Positions 18,271 through 27,640 of a stretch of 64,000 nucleotides of DNA are shown one piece after another. Under the pieces are notes generated by a model. It worked only from the letters and a program-made list of their open reading frames with translations. It made no database searches and had not been told where the DNA came from. Position 1 is the first letter of the stretch. Every line of letters begins with the position of its first letter. This DNA is from an uncultured Flavihumibacter sp. (GTDB taxonomy: Bacteria > Bacteroidota > Bacteroidia > Chitinophagales > Chitinophagaceae): contig CABHOY010000075.1 of assembly GCA_902168105.1 (NCBI GenBank), positions 186,001-250,000 of the forward strand. Direction: 5' to 3'. The translations under genes and the position numbers were made by a program.

Positions 18271-19275
18271 ATGCCAATTGAGTTCCGGTTACCTGACCAT
18301 TTAGTGCAGGACGCTGTGGTAGCGCATGCCGTGCCCGCACGTTACCGCAAATTACGATTGCCCATTGAAGACACCGAGACATTGTTCGTATCCGGCAAAT
18401 GGGGAACACTGCTTAAACAGAAAGTAAAGGTTGCTGACAGTTTCTATTGCGAAATATATGCCGAGCCGACAGCTGATGTAGATATACAGATATCAGTTAC
18501 CACACCCGTTATTATTATGCAGACGATGGTAACAGGTAATGTACGTGTCAGTTATTCCGACAAGCGTATGCAGTTGCAGCCAGGCAAGGTGGGCATGCAA
18601 TACCTGACTCCGGGAATTGTTTACACCGTTAGTCTTGCCGGAGGACAGCAGTACCGTAGTATTTATTTCCAGACTCCGGTAGTTATGCTGGAAGAACTGG
18701 CCGATACTTATCCGCAGATAAATGATATGCTGGAAACTGTCAAGACGGGTAGCGGATTCTCCACACATCTGCCTTATATACGGTTGAGTGCCGCTATGCG
18801 CAGCGAGATGGAGAAAATGAAGAATTGTCCGCTGACAGGACAGGCGCGCGCCCAATACTATAATAACCGTATCAGTGATGTGGTGATCGCTTACCTTGAC
18901 AGTATGCACCGCATTACTTTACAGGATAGCAGACTGATATTGCTGCATGAAAAAGAGATCGATGAGTTTATTGAGAGAGTGGACAAATGCCCGGAAGAGC
19001 ATGTGAACGTCGAGCAACGCGCACATGCTTTAGGCCTCACCGAGCGTGCGCTTGAAAATGCATTCAAACTGAAGCTGGGCAGCACGGTGAAGATCTACAT
19101 ATTACAGCAGCGTGTGCAAAAAGCCAAACAATTACTACTAGCTACCATGCATACTGTAACAGATATCGCGATGGAAGTAGGCTATTCCGATCCCTCTTAT
19201 TTTATAAGGATATTTAAGCAGACAGAGGGCGTTACCCCAGGTCGATACAGAAGTGATCACAGTGCAGCTATTTAG
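18271..19275 (+). CDS. AraC-family transcriptional regulator
   Basis: 334 aa. The C-terminal ~100 residues form the double helix-turn-helix of AraC/XylS proteins. The first HTH lies around VEQRAHALGLTERALENAF, and the second contains VTDIAMEVGYSDPSYFIRIF followed by the conserved GVTPGRYR. The N-terminal ~200 residues are a variable domain that may bind a ligand or another protein. It follows a hypothetical gene on the same strand. No polysaccharide gene of known substrate is directly adjacent, so the target is unknown. Confidence 0.9.
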   Translation: MPIEFRLPDHLVQDAVVAHAVPARYRKLRLPIEDTETLFVSGKWGTLLKQKVKVADSFYCEIYAEPTADVDIQISVTTPVIIMQTMVTGNVRVSYSDKRMQLQPGKVGMQYLTPGIVYTVSLAGGQQYRSIYFQTPVVMLEELADTYPQINDMLETVKTGSGFSTHLPYIRLSAAMRSEMEKMKNCPLTGQARAQYYNNRISDVVIAYLDSMHRITLQDSRLILLHEKEIDEFIERVDKCPEEHVNVEQRAHALGLTERALENAFKLKLGSTVKIYILQQRVQKAKQLLLATMHTVTDIAMEVGYSDPSYFIRIFKQTEGVTPGRYRSDHSAAI

Positions 19276-20175
19276 CTGTGTATAGGACTAAAGAGATAAA
19301 AAAACAACTGTAATTTGCCGCCTTTGTCCTATCAGTTTGACCGATGCCTTGCGATATTCGTATTGTGTTTAGAGATTAACCCGTATAAAAGATCACAGCG
19401 TTCAGAATTGTTAACACAACAAAAGAAAGCGTCTTATGAAAGATCTATAAAATGACCCTTGTTTGTGAACTGATCCAGGTCTTACTTAAGCCATCATAGC
19501 ATTAATATATTTTTTGCCTTTTCATAATAATGCGGGCAGGTATTCTCCCCGGAAGAATGCTGTTTTCCTCAACTACTTACGGAGTAAGTATGTCCGCAAA
19601 AAGATCAATCAGCCGGATGTCCATTCCTTTGCGTTTGCAAAGGTCTGGAATCCGCTGACAGCAGGACTTATGAACAGCTTCTTTTAATGGTATATTGAGG
19701 ATATCTATCTGTTCTGCTTGTCCAGGCGGAACATTCCACAACAGATTAAAGATATAGCCATGGAGATGGTCATCCGATGGGATTCCCATCACAAAAGCGA
19801 TGCTTGTTCGTAAACATTTTTTAAAGCGTTGGTACCTCGTCCTGTCACCTTTCTTCATCCATTGGTCAAGCCCCACCGAAGACAGGCAGCACTTTCGCAG
19901 TACAGTTATATATGGCTCAACTTTCCCTCGTTAACTTGTGGAGCTATCAACTGTATTTTTAATCGTTCCGGGAAAATTGCCGTCAGGCTTTTTCCCGGAA
20001 TTTGTATTTAATTGTCCTGGCGTTTATTTGCTTCTACTCTTTAAAGGTGCTTGTCCAATCTGCTGACCGTTCTTCTCATGATATTTCCGCTGCTACTTTA
20101 TCTCAGTTTTATCCTCCTGCCGGTATTCCGGAAATGGGCGGTATTTGCTATCTTATAGCCCACAAATTGATCTCC
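19276..20175. other. Long intergenic region, 900 bp
   Basis: No confident gene. It lies between the AraC gene and the GH20 gene. The in-frame extension of GH20 upstream to 20002 has no homology features. The only coding-like stretch is the minus-strand ORF at 19577-19876, listed separately as a possible remnant. The rest is AT-rich, without clear repeats. Confidence 0.5.
19577..19876 (-). pseudogene. Possible decayed histidine-kinase fragment
   Basis: 99-codon open frame. The segment with NLLWNVPPGQAEQID, followed by IPLKEAVHKSC and LCKRKGMDIRL, resembles the linker after the phosphoacceptor helices of sensor kinases. In intact kinases that region reads like NLL-[DN]-V-S-R-I-E-A-G-Q ... L-x-E-x-V ... 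A-x-x-K-G-I. The H-box and ATP-binding boxes are missing. It is therefore at best a remnant. The likeness is by eye and weak, and a chance ORF is a real alternative. Confidence 0.22.
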
Positions 20176-22041
20176 ATGAAGTATCCCGTATTATTTTGTG
20201 CCGCGTTATGCTGCCTGCTCGCGCAGGCATTTGCCCAGAAAAGGGTTCACGTTATACCTGAGCCTGTATCCGTGCAGGAGCAGCCAGGCGATTTTATTGT
20301 CGACCAGAATGTTGCAATAACTACCACATCCGCAGACAAACAGCTGGCTGGTACTGTACAGTGGTTTTCCGACCGGATCAACACTGCTACCGGGCTCCGT
20401 TTGAAACAAACAAAGCAGGCGGGAGGGAAGGCTATCAGCATTGTCCTGAAACAGGGAGAAAAGGAAGAAGGATATACGCTGGCTGTTACTCCGAAAGAAG
20501 TGACACTTACGGCCGGCAGCGCCGCAGGGGCTTTTTACGGCTTACAGACATTATTGCAGCTGTTGCCGCCGGATATTGAAGGCCAGAAGGCTGTTACCCG
20601 CGCCTGGACTATACCCTGCGCTACTGTTACCGACTATCCGCGTTTCGGATGGAGAGGGCTGATGTTAGATGTGAGCCGCCATTTCTATACAAAGGAAGAG
20701 GTGAAGCGCTACATTGATGAAATGGCTAAATACAAGTACAATATCTTTCATTGGCACCTGAGTGACGATAATGGCTGGAGGATAGAGATCAAAAGCCTCC
20801 CAGAGCTTACGAAGACAGGTGCATGGCGGGTACCTCGTACGGGCAGGTGGGGTAGCTTTGAATCTCCTCAACCGGGAGAAAAGGCTACAGAGGGCGGTTT
20901 CTATACCCAGGAAGACATAAAAGAGGTCATTGCTTATGCTCAGTCACGTTATATCACTATACTGCCTGAAATAGATGTTCCTGCACATAGTATGGCTATG
21001 ATTGCCTCGTACCCTAATCTGTCCTGTACGCAATTGCAGTATAGTGTCAATCCGGGCAGCCACTTTTATAAAGCAGAAGATAATGCACTGTGTATAGGGA
21101 ATGATTCCGTTTTCCTGGTGCTTGATAAGGTCTTCACCGAAATAGCAGCTTTATTCCCCTTCGATTATATTCATGTAGGCGGCGATGAGGCGTTTAAAGG
21201 CTTCTGGGCTAAATGTCCGAAATGTGGAAAAAGGATGGAACAGGAACACCTGAAAAATGTAGATGAACTACAAAGTTATTTTGTGAAGCGCATGGAGAAA
21301 ATACTGAAGAGTAAAGGAAAGAAGCTGATAGGGTGGGATGAGATCCTGGAGGGCGGATTAGCGCCGGAAGCTACTGTAATGAGTTGGAGGAACATGAATG
21401 GCGGAATTGAAGCGGCAAAGCAAAATCATCATGTGGTAATGAGCCCCTGGGCCTTTACCTATCTGGACCTATATCAGGGAGATCCCGCTGCAGAACCTCC
21501 CACTTATGGTATGTGCAGGCTGACCGACTCGTATACCTACGATCCGGTGCCGGAAGGAGTGGACGAGAAATATATCCTCGGCGGACAAGGGAACCTGTGG
21601 ACAGAATCTGTTTCTAATTACAGGCATATTCAGTACATGACCTGGCCAAGAGCACTGGCATTGTCCGAAGTTTACTGGAGCCCGAAATCAAAACGCAACT
21701 GGGATGATTTTATCGACAGGCTGGAAACACAATTTGTACGTATGGATACTGCCGGGATCAAGTATTCCCGCAGTGCCTGGAATGCGATCGTAAAACCCCA
21801 GCAAAATGGTGGCGGAGAATTATCCGTACAGTTGTCTACAGAGATCAAGGGGCTGGATATTTATTACACTTTTGATAATTCTGATCCTGATAAATGGTAT
21901 CCGCGTTATGCAGGACAACCATTGACCTTCCCGAAGGGTGCAGTAAACCTGAGTATCACTACTTACCGGAACGGGAAACAGGCAGGAGAGCAGTTTACCG
22001 TTAGTAAAGAAGAGTTGTTAAAACGGCTAAAAGATAAGTGA
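20176..22041 (+). CDS. Glycoside hydrolase family 20 beta-N-acetylhexosaminidase
   Basis: 621 aa from the start at 20176 (MKYPVLFCAALCCLLAQAFAQ), which gives a signal peptide. It hydrolyses terminal beta-linked GlcNAc or GalNAc, for example from chitin oligomers, in the periplasm or outside. It has an N-terminal GH20b domain (about 25-145), followed by the catalytic TIM barrel beginning at YPRFGWRGLMLDVSRHF. The Asp-Glu catalytic pair is Asp337-Glu338 in HVGGDEAFKGFW, and FHWHLSDDNGWRIEI and PEIDVPAHS are also present. The last ~90 residues (YYTFDNSDP) look like the C-terminal sandwich domain of chitobiases. It is a single-gene unit with hairpins after it. Confidence 0.95.
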   Translation: MKYPVLFCAALCCLLAQAFAQKRVHVIPEPVSVQEQPGDFIVDQNVAITTTSADKQLAGTVQWFSDRINTATGLRLKQTKQAGGKAISIVLKQGEKEEGYTLAVTPKEVTLTAGSAAGAFYGLQTLLQLLPPDIEGQKAVTRAWTIPCATVTDYPRFGWRGLMLDVSRHFYTKEEVKRYIDEMAKYKYNIFHWHLSDDNGWRIEIKSLPELTKTGAWRVPRTGRWGSFESPQPGEKATEGGFYTQEDIKEVIAYAQSRYITILPEIDVPAHSMAMIASYPNLSCTQLQYSVNPGSHFYKAEDNALCIGNDSVFLVLDKVFTEIAALFPFDYIHVGGDEAFKGFWAKCPKCGKRMEQEHLKNVDELQSYFVKRMEKILKSKGKKLIGWDEILEGGLAPEATVMSWRNMNGGIEAAKQNHHVVMSPWAFTYLDLYQGDPAAEPPTYGMCRLTDSYTYDPVPEGVDEKYILGGQGNLWTESVSNYRHIQYMTWPRALALSEVYWSPKSKRNWDDFIDRLETQFVRMDTAGIKYSRSAWNAIVKPQQNGGGELSVQLSTEIKGLDIYYTFDNSDPDKWYPRYAGQPLTFPKGAVNLSITTYRNGKQAGEQFTVSKEELLKRLKDK

Positions 22042-22064
22042 TTAATAGCCAGCAGGCTATTAAT
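22041..22064 (+). repeat. Perfect 10-bp inverted repeat at the GH20 stop codon
   Basis: ATTAATAGCC and GGCTATTAAT are separated by AGCA. The first base is the last base of the GH20 stop codon. There is no T-tract directly after it. It precedes the GC-rich hairpin at 22069 and could protect the mRNA end. Confidence 0.7.
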
Positions 22065-22068
22065 AGTA

Positions 22069-22098
22069 GCGCCGTCCGGGGTATCGGGCGGCGCTTTA
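22069..22098 (+). terminator. Probable terminator after GH20
   Basis: GCGCCGTCC pairs with GGGCGGCGC (one G-T pair) around an 8-base loop and is followed by TTTACTGT. The T-tract is short, but the stem is strong. Confidence 0.6.
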
Positions 22099-22182
22099 CT
22101 GTATTACATATATAACATTTTTATTCTTTTTTCAAGAAACTATTCCTTACTTTGAATGTAATTTAACTATCCGGAAAACCTA

Positions 22183-23880
22183 ATGACTATACCAACTAGG
22201 AGCTCACTTCCCTCAGTGGCTCTAACCATTATTTATTGCCTGGTCTCATCTATTTTTATTCATGCGAGGAATAACAGTATTGCAGACAAAACAGACAATA
22301 TAACCCGCTTTCAACGATCTGATATGCGGTTGAACAGGATGAACGATGCCGGCGCCTGCGCCCGGGACCTCGATTCTACGCCTGTTATTACCGCTATAGC
22401 TGCCGCTGGTGGAGATAGTATTTATGGCATAGGCAGCACGATCACCGTGAATGTTACTTTTGATCATGACATCATAGTAACCGGTGGCACGCCCGCTATT
22501 GTTTTGGGTGTAAGTCCCGTGATCAGAACTGCATTATACGTTTCCGGAAATAATACAAATACCCTTGCTTTCACCTATACTGTAAATAAAGGAGACACCA
22601 CTGCCATGCTGGATTACACCAGTACAGACGCACTGCTTCTCAATGGGGCTGTTATTCGCAGTAGTGGCGGCTCCCCTGCTTCACTGGTATTGCCGGCGCC
22701 AGGTACTGAAGGTTCTATTGCAGGGCAGCATAAGATCATCATTGACGGGAATGCGCCCGATGCACCTGTTATTTCCATTCCTTTCCGGAATGCTGTTTTC
22801 AATACGAAAGATATGTTGATCAGTGGTACCGCTGAACCTCATACCCTGATCACAGTGTATATAGACGGTGATGTACTGACCACTGCAACTACCAACGCAA
22901 ATGGTAACTGGTCTTCTGCTTTTACAGCTAATTTCGTAACAGATGGCAATCATAATATTAAGGCTACTGCCACAGATAGTGCAAAGAATGTGAGTCCGCT
23001 GAGTGCTGCAACACCTGTCGTAACAGATGTTACAATACCCGGCGCGATGTCGGTAGTTATCCTGTCCGGCAACCTGAATGATTCCTATGCCACGACAGGT
23101 GATGTTATTACTGTTTATTTCACGGTAGATGATGCGATCAACACGCCGGAGATCATGATCGCCGGAAAGCCCGTCACTGTTACTATGATGAGCGATAAAG
23201 AGTATGTTGGCCGGTACACAGTTACCGCTGCAGACGCGGATGGGCTGGTGCCCTTTTCTATTGCCTTCAAAGATGTGCATGGAAATGAAGGAGTCACTAT
23301 CACTACCACTACGGATAACAGCAAGGTTTTTATTGACAAAAAACAGCCTGCGGTTACGCTGAATACTATAGAAACTTCTCCGCTCAGAAATGCATTTCTC
23401 GTTTACATCAGTTTCAGTGAGGCTATTACAGACTTCGATCCCAGCTACCTGACAGTAACGAATGCCGTTATTTCTGAACAGACCAACATAAGTAATAATG
23501 TAATGACCATCCTTGTCACTCCGCAGTATGACGGTAAGGTCACGCTGAAACTGGCTGCCAACTCGGCCCATGACGTAGCCGGTAATTCCAGCCTGGCAGC
23601 TAAAGATCTAGAAGTAGAAGCCCTATTTGGCGGGTATTTTGAAAAAGTCTACCCTAATCCGGCATCAGGTATGATACATCTTCAGTTTACCGGTACTGTG
23701 AATGAAAGGGCAAAGGTGAGCCTGACAAGTTTTATGGGTGTGGTCGCGTATGAAAAAGAACTACAGATGAACGATAAAACGCTGACCCTCGATGTAAGCG
23801 ATGTGACGCCAGGAGTCTATATAATGAGGATGAAGTCAAAGAATTATGATTTTTATACAAATGTGATCATCGTACACTAG
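22183..23880 (+). CDS. T9SS-exported protein with Ig-like repeats
   Basis: 565 aa. A signal peptide is followed by a series of beta-sandwich modules. Residues about 65-195 contain VNVTFDHDIIVTGGTPAI and TLAFTYTVNKGD, a motif set of bacterial Ig-like repeats; residues about 195-285 form a Big-type Ig domain (SGTAEPHTLITVYIDGD). Two more modules follow. The last ~75 residues form a type IX secretion C-terminal signal: YPNPASGMIHLQF, and at the end VTPGVYIMRMKSKNYD. The protein is therefore expected on the surface or in the medium. No enzyme domain is visible; adhesion is the likeliest role, by inference. Confidence 0.82.
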   Translation: MTIPTRSSLPSVALTIIYCLVSSIFIHARNNSIADKTDNITRFQRSDMRLNRMNDAGACARDLDSTPVITAIAAAGGDSIYGIGSTITVNVTFDHDIIVTGGTPAIVLGVSPVIRTALYVSGNNTNTLAFTYTVNKGDTTAMLDYTSTDALLLNGAVIRSSGGSPASLVLPAPGTEGSIAGQHKIIIDGNAPDAPVISIPFRNAVFNTKDMLISGTAEPHTLITVYIDGDVLTTATTNANGNWSSAFTANFVTDGNHNIKATATDSAKNVSPLSAATPVVTDVTIPGAMSVVILSGNLNDSYATTGDVITVYFTVDDAINTPEIMIAGKPVTVTMMSDKEYVGRYTVTAADADGLVPFSIAFKDVHGNEGVTITTTTDNSKVFIDKKQPAVTLNTIETSPLRNAFLVYISFSEAITDFDPSYLTVTNAVISEQTNISNNVMTILVTPQYDGKVTLKLAANSAHDVAGNSSLAAKDLEVEALFGGYFEKVYPNPASGMIHLQFTGTVNERAKVSLTSFMGVVAYEKELQMNDKTLTLDVSDVTPGVYIMRMKSKNYDFYTNVIIVH

Positions 23881-24452
23881 CATAATAAGCGTCTTCCGTA
23901 CAATTGTTACAACATTTCTTAATGTTTTCCGTGCATTCTGTTTTCCGCGCCATTATCTTTGGCATGGACAGAAACACTGTATGCGCTTGATATACCAGCT
24001 ATTCCAGGCCTTATCTTCAACCCGAATGATCCCGGCGTCATGTGAAAATTATATTGATTTAAAGAGAAATAATTTCCGGCAACGATTGCGTAAATAAAAA
24101 GTAAGAGAATTAAATAATTCTGTAGCTTGTCAAAAATTAGTGTCACACAGACACTGTTTGCAAATAGTGATTAAGATTCCATGATTGTGAAGGGGGGATT
24201 GTAGCTTGGGGATTGGCCTGTAAGTATTGTCAGTTGCTCCATTGCAAGGATATAGAGAAGCTTAAAAAATTCCTTAGTATGAAAATTTATGTATTCCACC
24301 ATTTGATCGCTCAGAAGATATTTTGCCAGCGGTTATTTAAACACCGTTTCCTGAATTAAGGGCGCCATTAGTAAAGAATTCCACTATTAAAAGCAGCATT
24401 CCTCTAAACCACCGTGTTTTCAATGTGCTGTATTCAGCAAAAAAATCAGCTG
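23881..24452 (+). promoter_or_regulatory. Upstream region of the pectin SusC gene
   Basis: 572 bp without a gene. It contains the 23-bp motif listed separately, a GAATTAAATAATTC inverted repeat (24106-24119) and GTGTCACACAGACAC (24141-24155), a 5-bp inverted repeat. The length suggests a regulated promoter with a long leader. No clear TAnnTTTG element was found. Confidence 0.45.
24076..24098 (+). promoter_or_regulatory. Shared motif, copy 1 (candidate operator of the pectin locus)
   Basis: Core AACGATTGCGTAAATAAA, preceded by CCGGC. The same 23 bases occur at 53844-53866 with a single difference. The ATTGCG half resembles half of a LacI-type operator, but the left half does not match well. 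Confidence 0.5.
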
Positions 24453-27400
24453 ATGAAGAACTTTTTATTCCACAGAAAACTGTTATTGCCAGGGGCATTA
24501 CTGTTTCAAATGACTGCAGCGGCACAACAGCTGGCAGTTAACAATCCAAATGCGACACCACCTGCCGTTTCGCAGGCTAAAGAAATTATCCTGAAGGGGA
24601 AAGTAATAGGGACTGAAGAAGGTACCGGCCTGCCAGGTGTTACCGTTCGCGTAAAAGTGGGCAATAAAGGCACTACCACTTTACCTGATGGTTCTTATAC
24701 ACTGAAAGTGCATGAGAATTCAACTATTGTGGTATCTCTGATAGGTTATCTCAAACAGGAGATCCCTGTGAATAAACAGCAAAGTATCGATATATTCCTC
24801 GCCAAAGATGTCAAGGCCCTGAATGAAGCGGTGATCATCGGTTACGGCGCTCAGAAACGGGCTAATGTACTGGGTGCTGTGGCAGCAGTGAATGCCGCCG
24901 AGATTGAGGACCTTCCTGTCGCCAACCTGGCTACGGCCCTCTTGAACAAGGTGCCGGGGGTATCTGTTAACCAGTCGTCCGGCCGTCCCGGGTCCAGTAC
25001 TTCTATTACGATCCGTAATCCCGTGACCTGGGCAGCTACAGGGTCTTCTACCGACCCGCTATTTGTAATAGACGGATTTCAGATGACAAAACAGGATTTT
25101 GACAACCTGGATGCTACCCAGGTAGAGAGTGTCACCTTCCTTAAAGATGCTGCTGCTTCTATCTATGGTGCCAGAGGTGCTAACGGAGTGGTGCTGGTGA
25201 AAACCAAAACGGGCCGTCCGGGCAAACCCCGTATCAGTTACGCAGGGTCTTATGGCAAGTCTTCCGCGACCTACATTCCTGAGATGCTCAACTCCTACGA
25301 TCATGCTGTACTGTTGAACAACAAGTATACTGCTTTGCAGGACGCCAACACCGCCAGATATTACACAGCCGAAGAACTGGCTTATCTGAAAACACATAAT
25401 TATAACTGGATAGATGATGTATGGAAAAGTTCACATCTCAGCCGTCATACGCTGAACGTGAGCGGTGGAAGTGATAGGGTAACATTTTTTGCAGGTGGTA
25501 ACTACTATTCGGAAGATGGTAACGTGGGTGATCTTAATATCACTAAATACGGTCTGCGTATGGGTGTGAATGCCAAGATCATCGACAATCTGACCGCTAA
25601 TATTTCCTTTGCTACTGATAACTCGAATATCAACAGGCCTACGCCTAAAACAGTGCAAGCTGGTTTGACGGAACAGTCTGACCAGATGAGCGCTACTGTA
25701 AGCGCCCTGTTGCTTACTCCAGGATGGGTGCCAATGTATCTTGACGGCAGACCGGTATTCTCTTCCGTACCAGGATGGCATCCCGGAGAGTTGGTAAAGA
25801 CAGGCAGTTACAGCCGTACCCGGTCACAGGGACAGACCATTAACGCCAGCCTGGATTACAAACTGCCGGCTATCGAAGGACTTTCCTTCCGCGTACAATA
25901 TGCCCGCAATAGCCGTAATACTTTCGGTAAGGAGTTTTATCTGCCTTATTCTCTGTACAACTTCGTAAAGGAAGGTAATCACCAGACTACTCAGAACGTC
26001 ATTTTTACCAATCAGCTGACAGCTACCAATCCAAGTACGCTGATCAAGAATGGTAATCTGATGACGGAATCATATGGAGGTTCCAATAACTACCAGCTGA
26101 ACGAAGCGATCAATTATGCGCGCACTTTTGGTAAACATGATATTAATGTGATACTGGTAGCTGAACAGGGCGAGTCATTCACCGATGCCTTCGATACCCG
26201 CCGTGAGCAGGTAGTGATACCCGGCATTGATCAGCTGTTCGCTTTCAGCATGGATAAAAACTTCTACGATAACTCCGGTTCTTCCGGTGAAACCGGCAGG
26301 ATGAGTTATATCAGTCGCCTGAACTATGCTTTTAACGACAGGTACCTGTTGGAAGCAACTTTCCGTGCGGATGCTTCTCAGAACTTTCCGAAGAGTTCAC
26401 GCTGGGGATATTTCCCATCTGTAGCAGTAGGCTGGAAAATATCACAAGAGAAATTCTTTACCGATAACGTGAAGTTTATAAATGATCTGAAGATCCGGTT
26501 CCAGGTAGGTCTTACCGGTAATGACGCGGTTAAGAACTATCAGTACAAAGAACGTTATACACAAACTACCGGTATGTTGTTTGGCAACACGATGACCAGT
26601 GGCCTGAACAACAATGATATTCCCAATGCTTTCATTACCTGGGAAAAGGCATTGTATAAGAACCTTGGATTTGATGGTAGCTTCTTCGACCGTCGTTTCG
26701 ATTTTGCCATCGACCTGTATCACCGTTACAACTATGATATGTTGATGCAGCCTACGAGCACGGTGCCTACCAGTTTTGGCGGCGGCATTTCCGATCAGAA
26801 CTACGGCCGTTTGAAATCATATGGTATTGAAGCTATGCTGGGCTACAATGGTAATATCGGTAAGGATTTCAAATACTTCACTTCTGTCAACTTCGGTATC
26901 AGTGACAATAAAGTGATCCGCAAATATTATGGTGCGGGCGATACGGCCTGGAGAAATCCTATAGGCCGCAGAACAGATAACGGACTGGAAGGTTATAAAT
27001 CAACCGGAATCCTGCGCACACAGGCTGACGTTGATGCTGTCCTGGCCAAGAACCCAGACTGGACCATTGATGGTGAGAAGCTGGTACCCGGCTATATGAA
27101 CTACGAAGATATCAACGGAGATGGCAAGATAGATGAGAATGACAAAACACGTATTGCACCGAGAGGTAGTAGTTTGTTTGGTCTCGGATTTAACCTGGGC
27201 GCCTCCTGGAAAACGATCAAGTTCAGTGTGAATATCGGCCTGCAGGTAGGCGGTTCCATCGCCTACGACAAGTCAGCGAGAACGCCTGCTACAGAGAACC
27301 AGCGCTCGCTGGCTATCTGGAAAGATTCCTGGTCGCCGGAAAATCCAAATGCGCAATACCCGCTGATCAATTCACCGCTGATCAAGGAAATTTCCGACTT

Positions 27401-27629
27401 CTGGGTGCGTAGCGCTACCACTATGCGTGTGAACAACATGATGCTGTCTTACAATATTCCACAAGACCTTTCTGCCCGCTGGAAAGTACCTGAGTTCAGG
27501 GTGTTCGTGACCGGTACCAACCTTTGGAATATCATTAACAATACGCCTTACAAAGATCCGGCTACCAACCTGGCAGTAGATTATCCTGCCCTGCGTACAT
27601 ATACTTTCGGATTGAATGTGAGCCTGTAA
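24453..27629 (+). CDS. SusC/RagA-family TonB-dependent transporter of the pectin locus
   Basis: 1058 aa from 24453 (MKNFLFHRKLLLPGALLF); an upstream in-frame ATG at 24414 gives a poorer signal. A carboxypeptidase-regulatory-like domain (about 45-115; GTEEGTGLPGVTVRVKVGNK) and the SusC plug follow. Plug motifs are EAVIIGYGAQKRANVLGAV, LLNKVPGVSVNQSSGRPG, LFVIDGFQM and AASIYGARGANGVVLVKT. The long beta-barrel ends in FGLNVSL. It imports oligosaccharides across the outer membrane using TonB energy. It heads a run of some fifteen same-strand genes dominated by pectin-degrading enzymes. The substrate is therefore inferred to be a rhamnogalacturonan fragment. Confidence 0.93.
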   Translation: MKNFLFHRKLLLPGALLFQMTAAAQQLAVNNPNATPPAVSQAKEIILKGKVIGTEEGTGLPGVTVRVKVGNKGTTTLPDGSYTLKVHENSTIVVSLIGYLKQEIPVNKQQSIDIFLAKDVKALNEAVIIGYGAQKRANVLGAVAAVNAAEIEDLPVANLATALLNKVPGVSVNQSSGRPGSSTSITIRNPVTWAATGSSTDPLFVIDGFQMTKQDFDNLDATQVESVTFLKDAAASIYGARGANGVVLVKTKTGRPGKPRISYAGSYGKSSATYIPEMLNSYDHAVLLNNKYTALQDANTARYYTAEELAYLKTHNYNWIDDVWKSSHLSRHTLNVSGGSDRVTFFAGGNYYSEDGNVGDLNITKYGLRMGVNAKIIDNLTANISFATDNSNINRPTPKTVQAGLTEQSDQMSATVSALLLTPGWVPMYLDGRPVFSSVPGWHPGELVKTGSYSRTRSQGQTINASLDYKLPAIEGLSFRVQYARNSRNTFGKEFYLPYSLYNFVKEGNHQTTQNVIFTNQLTATNPSTLIKNGNLMTESYGGSNNYQLNEAINYARTFGKHDINVILVAEQGESFTDAFDTRREQVVIPGIDQLFAFSMDKNFYDNSGSSGETGRMSYISRLNYAFNDRYLLEATFRADASQNFPKSSRWGYFPSVAVGWKISQEKFFTDNVKFINDLKIRFQVGLTGNDAVKNYQYKERYTQTTGMLFGNTMTSGLNNNDIPNAFITWEKALYKNLGFDGSFFDRRFDFAIDLYHRYNYDMLMQPTSTVPTSFGGGISDQNYGRLKSYGIEAMLGYNGNIGKDFKYFTSVNFGISDNKVIRKYYGAGDTAWRNPIGRRTDNGLEGYKSTGILRTQADVDAVLAKNPDWTIDGEKLVPGYMNYEDINGDGKIDENDKTRIAPRGSSLFGLGFNLGASWKTIKFSVNIGLQVGGSIAYDKSARTPATENQRSLAIWKDSWSPENPNAQYPLINSPLIKEISDFWVRSATTMRVNNMMLSYNIPQDLSARWKVPEFRVFVTGTNLWNIINNTPYKDPATNLAVDYPALRTYTFGLNVSL

Positions 27630-27640
27630 ACTATTATGCC

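Noticed and set aside
20002..20175. Longer N-terminus for the GH20 enzyme
   Set aside because: The added 58 residues have no homology feel and would put the real signal peptide inside the protein.
22681..23571. 296-codon open frame on the minus strand inside the T9SS protein gene
   Set aside because: It is fully antisense to a protein with clear Ig-like and T9SS domains, and its translation shows no family motif and many Cys/His/Arg clusters typical of shadow frames.
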